In this document: in pieces, positions 22,436 to 33,145 of the stretch
Layout: each line of letters begins with the position of its first letter
Numbering within the stretch: the stretch's first letter is position 1
Source: Trichococcus palustris
GTDB lineage: Bacteria; Bacillota; Bacilli; Lactobacillales; Aerococcaceae
Direction of reading: 5' to 3'
Assembly (NCBI RefSeq): GCF_900114465.1
Contig: NZ_FOTD01000006.1
Span: 102,876-166,875, forward strand
DNA: 64,000 nucleotides
Program-made: the position numbers and the translations under genes
Notes under the pieces: model-generated
Told to the model about the DNA's origin: nothing
The model's input: only the letters and a program-made list of their open reading frames with translations
Database searches by the model: none

Positions 22436-23251
22436 TTAATCAAAATAGGTGCCCAATCCGACGTCTATGGAATGGTCTTTCAAATCAATTTTATTCACAC
22501 GCACCAACGATGTGTAATCAAATTCTTCGCGGTTTGTGTTGTAGGCTGCTTCCGCAAAAACAGTGACCCCGACCGTTTCCGATTCAAACTCATCGATCAT
22601 GCTGCGCATGCCATTGATCGTGCCGCCGCCTTTCAAAAAGTCATCGACGATCAACACTTTTGAGCCGCGTGGCAAGCTGCGTTTCGACAGTTCCATCTTT
22701 TCAACGCGATCGGATGAACCGGAAACGTAGTTGATGCTGACGGTGGAGCCTTCCGTAATTTTTGAATCGCGCCTGACGATGACGAACGGCACATTCAAAT
22801 AAGTGGCGACTGCTTGGGCAATCGGGACCCCTTTTGTGGCGACCGTCATGACCGCATCAACTTTTTTATCGACGTATTGCGCCGCAATGACGCGGCCGAT
22901 TTTTTGAAGTAATTCCGGATGCCCTAGAACATCCGACAGGTAAACATAGCCGCCCGGCAACAAGCGATCGGTGCTGGCCATGATTTCGCATATTTCTTCG
23001 ATGATCACTTTGGCATTTTCTTTGCTGATGGTCGGAATGTACTTCACACCACCCGCTGCGCCCGGTAATGTTTCCACAATACCCGTTCCGCGTTCCTCGA
23101 ATGTCTTTTTGATGATGGATAGATCTTCACTGATGGAAGATTTCGCTGACTCATAACGTTTAGCAAAATACGTCAAGGAAATCAATTTATGTGGTCTTTC
23201 TAACAAGTAACGAGTCATATCGACTAAGCGTTCACTGCGCTTTATTTTCAA
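22436..23251 (-). CDS. purR: purine operon regulator PurR (PRTase-fold)
   Basis: This PRPP-responsive transcription regulator of purine genes has an N-terminal winged-helix domain (KRSERLVDMTRYLLERP, SAKSSISEDLSIIKK). Its PRTase-like effector domain carries the PRPP motif VLIVDDFLKGGGTI near residue 200. It represses in Bacillus and activates in Lactococcus. Length is 271 residues. A near-perfect PurBox lies upstream (23330-23342), which suggests autoregulation. The usual spoVG/yabJ neighbour is replaced by glmU. Confidence 0.94.
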   Translation of the reverse strand: MKIKRSERLVDMTRYLLERPHKLISLTYFAKRYESAKSSISEDLSIIKKTFEERGTGIVETLPGAAGGVKYIPTISKENAKVIIEEICEIMASTDRLLPGGYVYLSDVLGHPELLQKIGRVIAAQYVDKKVDAVMTVATKGVPIAQAVATYLNVPFVIVRRDSKITEGSTVSINYVSGSSDRVEKMELSKRSLPRGSKVLIVDDFLKGGGTINGMRSMIDEFESETVGVTVFAEAAYNTNREEFDYTSLVRVNKIDLKDHSIDVGLGTYFD

Positions 23252-23286
23252 ACAAAACCTCTCCTTGTGTGCTATTTCTTTTTCTC

Positions 23287-23315
23287 ATTATATAGGTAAT
23301 TTCTTATAAATGAAA
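23287..23315 (-). promoter_or_regulatory. purR promoter
   Basis: On the minus strand TTTCAT (23310-23315) and TATAAT (23287-23292) are 17 bp apart, ahead of the AGGAGAGG ribosome site of purR. Confidence 0.55.
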
Positions 23316-23329
23316 GTCTTTTTGGATTA

Positions 23330-23342
23330 ATTGTTCGTTTTT
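23330..23342 (-). promoter_or_regulatory. candidate PurBox upstream of purR
   Basis: AAAAACGAACAAT matches the PurBox consensus AWWWCCGAACWWT at 12 of 13 positions. It is centred about 55 bp upstream of the expected purR start point. Confidence 0.45.
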
Positions 23343-23347
23343 TTGTT

Positions 23348-23395
23348 CCGAATATAAAAAAAAACAAGCATATTATTTATACACTTGTTTTTAAA
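23348..23395 (-). terminator. terminator of the adcACB operon
   Basis: On the minus strand AAAAACAAG / CTTGTTTTT with an A/T-rich loop and a long T-run directly follows the permease gene. Confidence 0.75.
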
Positions 23396-23403
23396 TCTTA
23401 TTG

Positions 23404-24213
23404 TTAAGATTTTTCTTTCACCACTTTATAGATACTTGTCAGCACGAAAATGGATACAAATACCAACGTGATCGTCGCTCCGGGCGGTGTCCCGTATTGA
23501 TAGGATGCGAATAAGCCGCCGTACATCCCCACAAGGCCGATGCCGATGCCCAACAGGATGACGCCATTAAAGCTGTGGACCAAACGCATCGAAATGGCCG
23601 CCGGTAAAATCAGGATGGAAGAGACTAATAAGGATCCGGTAATCGGCATCACAACGCTGATGGCAACACCGGTGATGACGGAGACAAGCAAGGACATCCA
23701 ACGTACCGGCAAACCGGCCGTATGGGCTGTATCCTCATCAAACGTCAGCACATAGAGCGGTTTTCGGAAAATCAAATAGAGCAGGACGACGATGAGCGTC
23801 AGCACCAGCAAAATCATGATCTGGTCTTGGCTGATTGTGATGATGGATCCGAATAAATATTGCTCCACACTGGCCGTCTGTTTCCCGGAAACAAGGCTCA
23901 TCAAAACCAACGCAACCGCCATCCCGGTTGCCATCAGGATGGCAATCGAAATCTCCGAATAGCCTTTGAAGATGACACGCAAATATTCAATGCCGATGGC
24001 AGCTAAAATCACGATGAACAAAGTCGTGATTGTCGGGCTGACATTCAACAGCATACCCAACGCAACGCCCGCCAAGGAAACGTGCGAGAGCGTATCCGCC
24101 ATCAGGGATTGTCTCCGCAATATCAGCAGCAATCCCAAAACCGGTGCCATGATGGCAATCAGTGTTGATGCTTGGAAGGCTCTTTGCATAAATCCATAGA
24201 AAAACATCTCCAC
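23404..24213 (-). CDS. adcB: zinc ABC transporter permease
   Basis: This 269-residue ABC-3 family membrane protein has about eight hydrophobic helices and the family signature around MADTLSHVSLAGVALG. It forms the channel of the zinc importer with AdcC and AdcA. The likely start is GTG at 24213, 7 nt after AGGAGG; it overlaps adcC by 55 bp. Zinc rather than manganese is inferred from the binding protein and the Zur-like site of the operon. Confidence 0.9.
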   Translation of the reverse strand: MEMFFYGFMQRAFQASTLIAIMAPVLGLLLILRRQSLMADTLSHVSLAGVALGMLLNVSPTITTLFIVILAAIGIEYLRVIFKGYSEISIAILMATGMAVALVLMSLVSGKQTASVEQYLFGSIITISQDQIMILLVLTLIVVLLYLIFRKPLYVLTFDEDTAHTAGLPVRWMSLLVSVITGVAISVVMPITGSLLVSSILILPAAISMRLVHSFNGVILLGIGIGLVGMYGGLFASYQYGTPPGATITLVFVSIFVLTSIYKVVKEKS

Positions 24214-24866
24214 GGCGAATCCTCCTTTCTTACCAATTGAATATGGGTGTCCACATACCCTTTAATGTCCTCATGCTCATGAGTGACCATTATGATAGCT
24301 TTATTGTGGACCTTCGAGTTATGTTTCAGCAACTGGTAGAACCGTTCCCTGGACTCTTTGTCCATGCCGGTCGTCGGTTCATCCAGAACAAACAGGTCGG
24401 GATCGGTCGCGAAAATCCTTGCCAAGGCGATCCGTTGTTTTTGTCCGCCGGAAAGTTCCCCGATTTTCTTATTGCGCATTTCCCACATGCCTACCGATTC
24501 CAAAGCCTTCTGAACATGGGTATGGTCTTCGTCATCCAGTTTTTTGAACCATTTGCCCTTTTGGTAACGGCCCGATTCGACAAATTCCAGAACCTTGCTC
24601 GGAAAACCGATATTGAAGGAGGAAATTTGTTGCGGCGCATATCCGATCGTCAGTTTTTCGCCACGCGCGTTCACCTTCGAAATGGTCGCAAAGCCTTCTT
24701 GTGGTTTCAACAGTCCCAAGATGCTTTTTAATAAAGTGGATTTTGCTGCCCCATTTTCACCTGTCAAGATGACGAACTCCCCTTCATGAACCTGAAAAGT
24801 GATGTCCTGTAACACCGGTTCGTCATCATAAAAGAAAGATAAGTGTTGCACATCTATGTATTCCAC
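24159..24866 (-). CDS. adcC: zinc ABC transporter ATP-binding protein
   Basis: This is the ATPase of the importer. It has Walker A GENGAAKST (about residue 36; the family usually has GPNGAGKST), signature LSGGQKQR, Walker B LFVLDEPTTGMD and the H-loop VTHEHED. Length is 235 residues. The start is GTG with GAGGG upstream. Its C terminus runs into the permease gene in another frame, so the two are translationally linked. Confidence 0.92.
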   Translation of the reverse strand: MEYIDVQHLSFFYDDEPVLQDITFQVHEGEFVILTGENGAAKSTLLKSILGLLKPQEGFATISKVNARGEKLTIGYAPQQISSFNIGFPSKVLEFVESGRYQKGKWFKKLDDEDHTHVQKALESVGMWEMRNKKIGELSGGQKQRIALARIFATDPDLFVLDEPTTGMDKESRERFYQLLKHNSKVHNKAIIMVTHEHEDIKGYVDTHIQLVRKEDSPWRCFSMDLCKEPSKHQH

Positions 24867-24883
24867 GGAAATTCCCTCTTTCT

Positions 24884-25819
24884 TTAGTGAATAGTCTTCT
24901 GCAAGGCTGCCAGATTGTCTTGCATCACGCTAAGATAATCTTTCCCTGCATCCTGTTCTTCCTGACTGATGCCTTCAAGCGGGCTCAACACTTCCAAAGC
25001 CGCACCGGTTTCTCCCGCAAGGGTTTCCGCAGTTTTTGAAGAAGCATTATCCGAATAATAAACGACACCGATATGGTTATCTATCATGAATTGTTTCAAT
25101 TCCGCCAATTTTGCCGGATTCGGTTCTGCATCCGATGAGACGGAGGATACGGCCATTTCAGTCAAGTTGTACCTACGGGCGATGTAGCCGAAAGCGGCAT
25201 GCTGCACCACAAAGGTACGGTTTTCAGCATTTGCGAATGCCGTTTGATAGGCTATATCCAATGCGGCTAATTTCCCTTGGAAAGCTGCAGCATTCGCTTC
25301 ATAGAAAGCTTTGTTCGCTGCATCCGCTTTGGTGACGCCCACCAAGATGGCTGCCACCTCATCCTGAGCGTAGACAGGATCCAGCCAGACATGGGGATCC
25401 ACGGAATGAGCATCCCCCGCTTCATCAACAGGGTCCCCTTCCGCCACTTGATAGAGCGGGATATCCTTTGATGCATCGACAACGACGACATCGCTGTTCC
25501 CGATGGAGTCCAAAACACTCGGTACCCATGTTTCCATTTCGTCGCTGTTATAGACGAACACATCGGCATCCGCTATCGCAGCGATATCCTTCGGAGTCGG
25601 CTCATATCCATGAGAGTCCTGACCAGCCTTAAGCAATAAGGTGACGTTCCCTTTATCGCCGACAACTTGCTTTGTAAAGTCATACATCGGATAAAAGGTG
25701 GTGACAACCGTCAATTTACCGTCACCGGATGCGGTATCGGCTTTGTCGCCCGCTCCACACCCAAACAAGGAAAATAAGGCCGCCGAAAATAACGTGCCCA
25801 TTTTTATGTATTTATTCAT
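24884..25819 (-). CDS. adcA: zinc-binding lipoprotein of the AdcA/ZnuA family
   Basis: This solute-binding protein (cluster A-I) captures Zn2+ outside the cell. The signal peptide ends in a lipobox, SLFGC, near residue 21. Metal ligands visible are His in DSHGYEPTPKD, His in DPHVWLDP and His in VVQHAAFGY; the third ligand is His as in zinc proteins, not Glu as in manganese PsaA. Asp in YYSDNASSKTAETL is the fourth. The His-rich loop is short. The ATG at 25819 follows GGAGGAATTATAAC; an upstream TTG or GTG would spoil the signal peptide. Confidence 0.92.
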   Translation of the reverse strand: MNKYIKMGTLFSAALFSLFGCGAGDKADTASGDGKLTVVTTFYPMYDFTKQVVGDKGNVTLLLKAGQDSHGYEPTPKDIAAIADADVFVYNSDEMETWVPSVLDSIGNSDVVVVDASKDIPLYQVAEGDPVDEAGDAHSVDPHVWLDPVYAQDEVAAILVGVTKADAANKAFYEANAAAFQGKLAALDIAYQTAFANAENRTFVVQHAAFGYIARRYNLTEMAVSSVSSDAEPNPAKLAELKQFMIDNHIGVVYYSDNASSKTAETLAGETGAALEVLSPLEGISQEEQDAGKDYLSVMQDNLAALQKTIH

Positions 25820-25833
25820 GTTATAATTCCTCC

Positions 25834-25854
25834 AAATCGTAACCATTCCTATTT
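25834..25854 (-). promoter_or_regulatory. candidate Zur operator of the adcACB operon
   Basis: The plus strand reads ATCGTAACCATTCCTAT in a 21-bp frame close to the Bacillus Zur box (AAATCGTAATNATTACGATTT, strong in the left half). It sits between the transcription start and the ribosome site. Confidence 0.6.
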
Positions 25855-25868
25855 ATGTCCCGATAGAC

Positions 25869-25898
25869 ACTTTAACACAAATAAACGAGCTCCGTCAA
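25869..25898 (-). promoter_or_regulatory. promoter of adcACB
   Basis: On the minus strand TTGACG (25893-25898), 18 bp, then TGT-extended TAAAGT (25869-25874). Confidence 0.65.
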
Positions 25899-26086
25899 CC
25901 ATTCTGGATCATTCTTTCGGCTATCATTTTTTTAACTTCGCGGCTCGGAACGTTTTTTCAAATAACATCGGCTGCGTCGGGCAATTACCCCATTTACATA
26001 TGAAAAACAAGTCATATTTCTATATTTTTATTCAAAGAAAAAAATCGCTACCACCCATTCCTTTGAGCTTCACGATTTCAGTTATC

Positions 26087-26947
26087 CTATTCTTCGGTCA
26101 ACAACCGGACCATATAGACCTCTTCGCAGAATCCGCGCAAACTGTTGTAGGCCCTTTTAATGCGGGAAGTATTTTGACTGAAGCCGATGATCGTCGGTCC
26201 GCTGCCGCTCATCGTCACGCCATCCAATCCGTACTTTTGCATCCGTTCCTTCAGCTGAATCAGCTCAGGATGCTTCTTGAACGTCACTTGCTCCAAAGCA
26301 TTTCCGACGTTCTGGCACATCTTCCGGTAATCCCCCGCTTCAATCGCCGTCTCTACGGCCCGGGAAGTCGGCGGATGGTCCAATGCATCCACCGACAACA
26401 TGCGGAAAATCGTCTTGGTGGAAACGCTGAGCCTGGGCTTCGCCAAAATCACCCAGCAAGGCGGGATGGCTCGGATGGGGCGGACGATTTCCCCTCTTCC
26501 CGAAACGAATGCCGTTCCGCCGACAATGCTGTACGGCACATCGGATCCGACCTGATTCCCGATGACAATCAACTCTTCTTTCGTAAGCTGGAGGCCCCAG
26601 ATTTTATTGAGCGCACGCAAGGCGGCAGCGGCATCCGTGCTGCCACCTCCTAACCCCGCGGCAACGGGAATTTTTTTGTCGATTTCGATTTTGATTCCCT
26701 TATGGATATCATACTTCTCCTTCAAGAGCTTAACCGCCTGATAAACATGGTTGCGGGTATCCACCGGCAAAAAAGCCTTATTCGTATAAATTTTGATTTC
26801 ATCCTTTTCCAGGGGAGTAAAGGTCAGATGATCGGCTAAATCAACCGAAGCCATCACCATTTCGAGTTCATGATAAGAATCGTCCCTTTTATACAAAACA
26901 TCCAACGTTAAATTGATTTTTGCCGGCGCCCGTTCTATCCATTCCAT
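26087..26947 (-). CDS. ispE: 4-diphosphocytidyl-2-C-methyl-D-erythritol kinase
   Basis: This is a GHMP-family kinase of the MEP isoprenoid pathway. The start ERAPAKINLTLDV, the ATP loop PVAAGLGGGSTDAAAALRAL near residue 95 and the C-terminal SGSGPTIIGF are diagnostic. I chose the ATG at 26947; the TTG one codon upstream is less likely. Length is 286 residues. It follows veg, as in Bacillus. No other MEP gene is in the window, but this gene implies that the pathway operates. Confidence 0.95.
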   Translation of the reverse strand: MEWIERAPAKINLTLDVLYKRDDSYHELEMVMASVDLADHLTFTPLEKDEIKIYTNKAFLPVDTRNHVYQAVKLLKEKYDIHKGIKIEIDKKIPVAAGLGGGSTDAAAALRALNKIWGLQLTKEELIVIGNQVGSDVPYSIVGGTAFVSGRGEIVRPIRAIPPCWVILAKPRLSVSTKTIFRMLSVDALDHPPTSRAVETAIEAGDYRKMCQNVGNALEQVTFKKHPELIQLKERMQKYGLDGVTMSGSGPTIIGFSQNTSRIKRAYNSLRGFCEEVYMVRLLTEE

Positions 26948-27039
26948 CAAAAGACTCTCCCTTCTGGCTTTCTTATACTACAATACTAGCTTAACCTGGC
27001 CTTTTTTGAAAGAAATATCTATTTAAACGGCAAAAATTC

Positions 27040-27078
27040 CACAAAAAAAACAGACAACCCTATTGTCTGTTTGATTTA
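27040..27078 (-). terminator. terminator of veg
   Basis: The stem AAACAGACAA / TTGTCTGTTT with a 5-nt loop and T-run on the minus strand. Confidence 0.88.
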
Positions 27079-27109
27079 TTTCAATAATTTAAATAAAAAT
27101 TTCAAAAGC

Positions 27110-27367
27110 TTACGCATACTGACATTTTTCTTCGTCATAAAATGAAATTTCTACTGCTTCGGTTAAAACATCGGCGTAACTGTAAGATACACGTTCAAAA
27201 GCATTTTCGTCTTGATCTAAATCAACCACAAATACAGCATGGTACGTTTCCCGTAAAATCCCTTTTCTTTCCGTCTTACGTTTACGTCCGGCTTGGGCAG
27301 TTAACATGACTTTCTTACCTAAGTGACATTCCAGTTCTTCTTTAATCTGACTTAAATTATCCGGCAT
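27110..27367 (-). CDS. veg: Veg family protein
   Basis: This 85-residue protein matches the Bacillus Veg family (IKEELECHLGKKVMLTAQAGRKRKTERKG split over residues 8-36, then FVVDLDQDENAFERVSYSY). In Bacillus, Veg promotes biofilm matrix gene expression by an indirect route. The biochemical role is unknown. It stands between rsmA and ispE, as in Bacillus, with its own strong promoter and terminator. Confidence 0.92.
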   Translation of the reverse strand: MPDNLSQIKEELECHLGKKVMLTAQAGRKRKTERKGILRETYHAVFVVDLDQDENAFERVSYSYADVLTEAVEISFYDEEKCQYA

Positions 27368-27390
27368 TCTGCTTCACCTCACTGTGAAAA

Positions 27391-27419
27391 AGTATAACAC
27401 AGTTGATTTAAATAATCAA
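27391..27419 (-). promoter_or_regulatory. promoter of veg
   Basis: On the minus strand TTGATT (27414-27419), 17 bp, TATACT (27391-27396) with a TG extension. The strong match fits the well-known strength of the Bacillus veg promoter. Confidence 0.8.
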
Positions 27420-27547
27420 GTATATCATAGCGAATGATTCCATGCAACTATGAATTTGATGAATTTTTTATCAGTTCTGTCATCCTTTTGTATGAAGCGC
27501 AGGAGAAGATGTGCTTCGGCTGGGATTCGTTCCAAAATGGCTTTTTA

Positions 27548-27605
27548 TACGAAAACACCCATCTGGCCAGACTTTTCAGCCTGATCAGATGGGTGTTTTC
27601 TATTT
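27548..27605 (-). terminator. terminator of the rsmA transcript
   Basis: The perfect stem GAAAACACCCATCTG / AGATGGGTGTTTTC, with a long loop containing a second short pairing, lies 50 bp after rsmA. Confidence 0.85.
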
Positions 27606-27652
27606 CCGTTTACCTGCTGAGCAAGCAACAGCATCTTTCTTCCCTTATCGTT

Positions 27653-28558
27653 CTATTCGCCAGCCGGATGCAGACGCTTCACCAGCGCGTCCGACAGCGC
27701 CGCAAATTCCTCTATAGTCAATGTTTCGCCACGTCTGGACGGGTCGATGCTCGCTTCTTCCAGCCCCTCAGTCAAAGCTTGTTTCACCTCGTCGGTTTTT
27801 CCGTAGCGTGACATCAAATTATTCCATAAGGTTTTTCTTCTTTGGTTGAATGCCGCCCGCACCAGATCGAAGAAGAACTTCTCGTCGGCAACCTTCACTT
27901 TCGGTTCAGGTCGGCGTTGCAGTTTCAACACCGCCGAATCCACATTCGGCCGCGGCACAAAAACGGTCCGCGGTACGATGAACGCTATTTCCGCTTCCGT
28001 ATAATAATCGATTGCGATGGTCAATGATCCGTATGCTTTTGTGCCTGGCTTCGCAGTCATGCGCTGCGCCACTTCTTTTTGCATCATCATAACAAATGCA
28101 TCTATCGGCAGATCAGCCTCGATGAAGTTCAAAATGATCGGGGTCGTGATGTAATAGGGCAGGTTAGCGGCCACAACCAAACGGTCTGCAGGATCGAATC
28201 GTTCAGCAATGATTTCACGGACGTTTGCCTGTAAAATATCCTGGAAAATGATTTCGATATTTTCATATTGAGCCAATTCCGTCTTCAAGATCGGCGCCAA
28301 ACGGCGGTCCAGTTCAAAAGCCACAACCTTATTGGCTTCCTGCGCCAAACGTTCGGTCAAGGCGCCGATGCCCGGCCCGATTTCGATGGCATTGGTGTTC
28401 TTGTCCACCTCGGCTGCAGCCAACATTTTCGTTAATATATTCGGTTCTACCAGGAAGTTTTGCCCTAGGCTTTTCTTCATGGTCAACTTGTATTTCTTCA
28501 AGATGGCATTGGTTCTGCCGGGTGTTGCAATATCTTTTTCATGATCAAATAGATTCAT
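27653..28558 (-). CDS. rsmA: 16S rRNA dimethyladenosine transferase (KsgA)
   Basis: This methylase dimethylates two adjacent adenines near the 16S 3' end. The N-terminal [12 protein letters not shown] motif [15 protein letters not shown] (near residue 60) and catalytic [11 protein letters not shown] are present. Length is 301 residues. The gene lies 2 bp after rnmV and shares its transcript. Loss of the enzyme gives kasugamycin resistance in other bacteria. Confidence 0.95.
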   Translation of the reverse strand: MNLFDHEKDIATPGRTNAILKKYKLTMKKSLGQNFLVEPNILTKMLAAAEVDKNTNAIEIGPGIGALTERLAQEANKVVAFELDRRLAPILKTELAQYENIEIIFQDILQANVREIIAERFDPADRLVVAANLPYYITTPIILNFIEADLPIDAFVMMMQKEVAQRMTAKPGTKAYGSLTIAIDYYTEAEIAFIVPRTVFVPRPNVDSAVLKLQRRPEPKVKVADEKFFFDLVRAAFNQRRKTLWNNLMSRYGKTDEVKQALTEGLEEASIDPSRRGETLTIEEFAALSDALVKRLHPAGE

Positions 28559-28560
28559 TC

Positions 28561-29154
28561 TTATTCTCCCTCCTGCCGCTTGCCGGGCAGGTTATCCTTT
28601 TTTTCTGATTCTTGCAAAATAGCCGTCATCGCTTCATCCACATCATTTTGGGTCAATTGGAACATCCTCAGACGCTTCAGCAACTGCTTCCCGTTTGTAT
28701 GGCCGATGCCCAACGCATCCCCCAACAACTCCCGGTAGCGTGTCGCATCGCTATGGCCGATCAGATGCCACTCGATCAGAAAAGCTCTGTCGATGTCGCT
28801 CGTGACATCCTGTCTTGGCGTATAGACATTCGCCAACGCTTCCCGGATCACCGCAGGGGAAGCGTGTTCGATACCCAGACTGCCGCCCTTCGGTGATTGC
28901 GCATCGTCTTTCTTCAGGAAAGCGTGCTTTGCGTCGGGCACACGTTGCGCAATGGTTTCGCGTATCTTTCCGCCCGGAAAATCCGGATCGGTGAAGACGA
29001 TGACCCCTCTCGTGGCTTGTGCATGCGCAATCAGCTGCAAGGTGGCCTCATCAATGGCGGAGCCGTTCGTCTCGATCGTATCCGCCTCTACCGCCATCTT
29101 GATCCGGGTTGTATCGTCTTTCCCTTCAACTACAATAATCTCTTCTATTCTCAT
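28561..29154 (-). CDS. rnmV: ribonuclease M5
   Basis: This enzyme matures 5S rRNA. An N-terminal Toprim domain carries IIVVEGKDD (catalytic Glu) and [15 protein letters not shown] (DxD equivalent), and [10 protein letters not shown] is conserved in the family. The start overlaps the tatD stop in ATGA, so translation is coupled. Length is 197 residues. Confidence 0.94.
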   Translation of the reverse strand: MRIEEIIVVEGKDDTTRIKMAVEADTIETNGSAIDEATLQLIAHAQATRGVIVFTDPDFPGGKIRETIAQRVPDAKHAFLKKDDAQSPKGGSLGIEHASPAVIREALANVYTPRQDVTSDIDRAFLIEWHLIGHSDATRYRELLGDALGIGHTNGKQLLKRLRMFQLTQNDVDEAMTAILQESEKKDNLPGKRQEGE

Positions 29155-29924
29155 ATATTTTCCAGTCCAAATAATTTGTTGGCATTTCTGGTCGTCTGTG
29201 CCGCTATTTCTTCAAAGTTGCTGTTCCGCAATTCCGCAATCTTTTCAGCCACGAATTTCACATATGCCGGTTCATTCCTTTTGCCTCGGAAAGGGACCGG
29301 AGCCAAATAGGGCGCATCCGTTTCGATGAGCAGTCTGTCCAACGGAACAAGCTTCGCCACCTCATGGACTTCGATCGTCTTTTTGAAGGTAACGACGCCG
29401 CTCAATGAAATGTGCATGCCCAAAGCCAAAAACTTCTTCATGTATTCCGTATCGCCGCTGAAGCTGTGCATGATGCCGCCGATGTCGCGCACATCCTCTT
29501 CTTTCAGGATTCTGTAGGTGTCCTCTGTCGCATCGCGCATATGGATGCTGATCGGCAATTCCAGCTCTTTTGCGATGGAAATCTGTCTGCGGAAAACCTT
29601 GGCCTGCACATCATGCGGAGCCGTATCCCAATGATAATCCAAGCCCATTTCCCCCATGGCGACCACTTTTTCTTCCTCCATGAGCGCCATAAGGCTTTCT
29701 TCCACAGCCGGCGTATACGTCCCCGCCTCGGTGGGATGCCAGCCGATGATGCTGTAGATTTCCGGGTATTCTGAGCTCAATTCCAAGGATTTCTTGATCG
29801 TTTCCGAATCAAAGCCCACTACCGCAAATCTTCCGACACCAGCCTCTTTTGCCCTTGAAACGGCAGCATCGGCATCTTCCGCGAAAGCCTCGACGTTTAA
29901 ATGTGTATGTGTATCAAATAACAT
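29151..29924 (-). CDS. TatD family metal-dependent DNase
   Basis: The TIM-barrel hydrolase has metal ligands in FDTHTHL, MGEMGLDYHWD, PISIHMRDA, GIMHSFSGD and LIETDAPYLAP. It corresponds to Bacillus YabD. TatD proteins are 3'-5' exonucleases linked to DNA repair or quality control. Length is 257 residues. It lies between metG and rnmV, as in Bacillus; the yabE/rpf-like gene found there is absent. Confidence 0.93.
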   Translation of the reverse strand: MLFDTHTHLNVEAFAEDADAAVSRAKEAGVGRFAVVGFDSETIKKSLELSSEYPEIYSIIGWHPTEAGTYTPAVEESLMALMEEEKVVAMGEMGLDYHWDTAPHDVQAKVFRRQISIAKELELPISIHMRDATEDTYRILKEEDVRDIGGIMHSFSGDTEYMKKFLALGMHISLSGVVTFKKTIEVHEVAKLVPLDRLLIETDAPYLAPVPFRGKRNEPAYVKFVAEKIAELRNSNFEEIAAQTTRNANKLFGLENI

Positions 29925-29989
29925 ATCAGTAACGACTCCCTTTCTCGCTTTATCTGCAAAAAAACACTTTGATTACGCCTTACGATTTG

Positions 29990-30036
29990 ATAAATAAAGG
30001 AGTCTGAGACCCAATGTGTCCCAGCCTCCTCCTTAA
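29990..30036 (-). terminator. terminator of metG
   Basis: A stem on the minus strand (AAGGAGGAGGCTGGGAC / GTCTCAGACTCCTT) is followed by TATTTATC. It lies between metG and the tatD-type gene. Confidence 0.65.
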
Positions 30037-30049
30037 AGCCAATTATCCT

Positions 30050-32092
<2,043 letters not shown>

Positions 32093-32128
32093 CTAAGTTC
32101 TTTGCGAATGTACGCAACTTACCGTACC

Positions 32129-32137
32129 ATTCTACCA
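32129..32137 (-). promoter_or_regulatory. extended -10 promoter of metG
   Basis: TGGTAGAAT on the minus strand lies about 58 bp before the metG start. No clear -35. Confidence 0.42.
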
Positions 32138-32223
32138 TAAAAAGCCGTCCGTATGGGGGCAAATTTCGAAACAGGCTGACTTCACCCCAACCATCCGTTG
32201 CCGATTCCCGGCCCCAGGCAAGC

Positions 32224-32254
32224 AAAAGGCTCAAGCAACGGATGCTCGAGCCCC
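32224..32254 (-). terminator. terminator of the MerR/TipAS gene
   Basis: The stem GGCTCGAGCA / TGCTTGAGCC followed by TTTTGCTT lies 12-40 bp after the regulator stop. Confidence 0.7.
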
Positions 32255-32264
32255 TTGGCACGCA

Positions 32265-33029
32265 TTATTTTTGTTCCGTGAAATGGAGGATGGCATCACG
32301 CAAAAATGCAGCTGCCCCTATCCCGCATACGTCATCATAATAGGCAGTAAACCGTTCATCAGCCACATACATCTCCGCCAGCCCCCTGTGCGCTTCGGCG
32401 GAATAGGACGGCCACGTATAGCCTAACCAGCGTTTATGCATCTCCGCAACCTTCATCGCGGCTTCGCCGGCGGCATCCCCGGTCTTCATCGCTTCGGTCA
32501 AACCCGTTTGGAGTTGTGCCGCCAAGTCTTGCATCGCAGCGAAATCAGCTTCACTCAATCCGGCAAAGCTTTTATTGGATACCGCCACCGTATCTTCCCC
32601 GTATTTTTCGCGTATTTCTTTCCCGTACTTCTTTTCATTATCATCCATCAACTGTTTTTTGAAGCCCTCGAATTTTTCGCTAGCGCTCATTTTAATATCC
32701 CCTCTCCGGTTTGCGATCGTCTTGTCGATTGTATGCAGCAAGTCATCGATTTCCGCCTTCCTCTCCAGCAGTGCCTGTCTGTGCAGCAGCAAGGCTTGCT
32801 CGGCATCGAAAGCAGGATTATTGACGGCTTCCTTTATTTCTTCCAATGTGAAAGACAGGTTGCGGAAAAAGAGGATCTGCTGCAGTTTATCCACCTCCGC
32901 TTCCCCGTAGATGCGGTATCCGGAGGAATTGATGCGTTTTGGCTTCAACAAGCCGATGGCATCATAGTGCCGCAAGGTCCGGCTGGTCACGCCAGCCAAT
33001 CGGCTTAATTTTTGGATTGTATATTCCAA
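32265..33029 (-). CDS. MerR family regulator with TipAS antibiotic-binding domain
   Basis: Residues 1-70 form the MerR winged helix (YTIQKLSRLAGVTSRTLRHY, RIYGEAEVDKLQ). A coiled coil (about 75-110) is followed by a TipAS-type helical domain (about 125-250; ADFAAMQDLAAQL, HKRWLGYTWP), which in TipA/Mta binds thiopeptides or other hydrophobic drugs. I prefer the TTG at 33029 (MEYTIQ), 6 nt after GGGGGTG: the ATG at 33044 coincides with the predicted transcription start. No drug exporter gene is adjacent, so the gene may mainly control itself and distant targets. Confidence 0.85.
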   Translation of the reverse strand: MEYTIQKLSRLAGVTSRTLRHYDAIGLLKPKRINSSGYRIYGEAEVDKLQQILFFRNLSFTLEEIKEAVNNPAFDAEQALLLHRQALLERKAEIDDLLHTIDKTIANRRGDIKMSASEKFEGFKKQLMDDNEKKYGKEIREKYGEDTVAVSNKSFAGLSEADFAAMQDLAAQLQTGLTEAMKTGDAAGEAAMKVAEMHKRWLGYTWPSYSAEAHRGLAEMYVADERFTAYYDDVCGIGAAAFLRDAILHFTEQK

Positions 33030-33050
33030 CACGAACACCCCCATACAGAC

Positions 33051-33081
33051 ATCATAAACCTTTCCGTAACGTCAAGGTCAA
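33051..33081 (-). promoter_or_regulatory. MerR-type promoter with 19-bp spacer
   Basis: On the minus strand TTGACC (33076-33081), a 19-bp spacer, TATGAT (33051-33056). The spacer holds an ACCTT...AAGGT dyad. The overlong spacer with internal dyad is the hallmark of MerR-activated promoters. Confidence 0.8.
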
Positions 33082-33104
33082 CCGTTACGGCCATTTTTGC
33101 GAAA

Positions 33105-33134
33105 AAAAGACAGCCCCGGAGGACTGTCCTGAAA
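33105..33134 (-). terminator. terminator of the NlpC/P60 gene
   Basis: The minus-strand stem GGACAGTCC / GGGGCTGTC is followed by TTTTTTT. Confidence 0.85.
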
Positions 33135-33145
33135 ATTTCGTTCGA

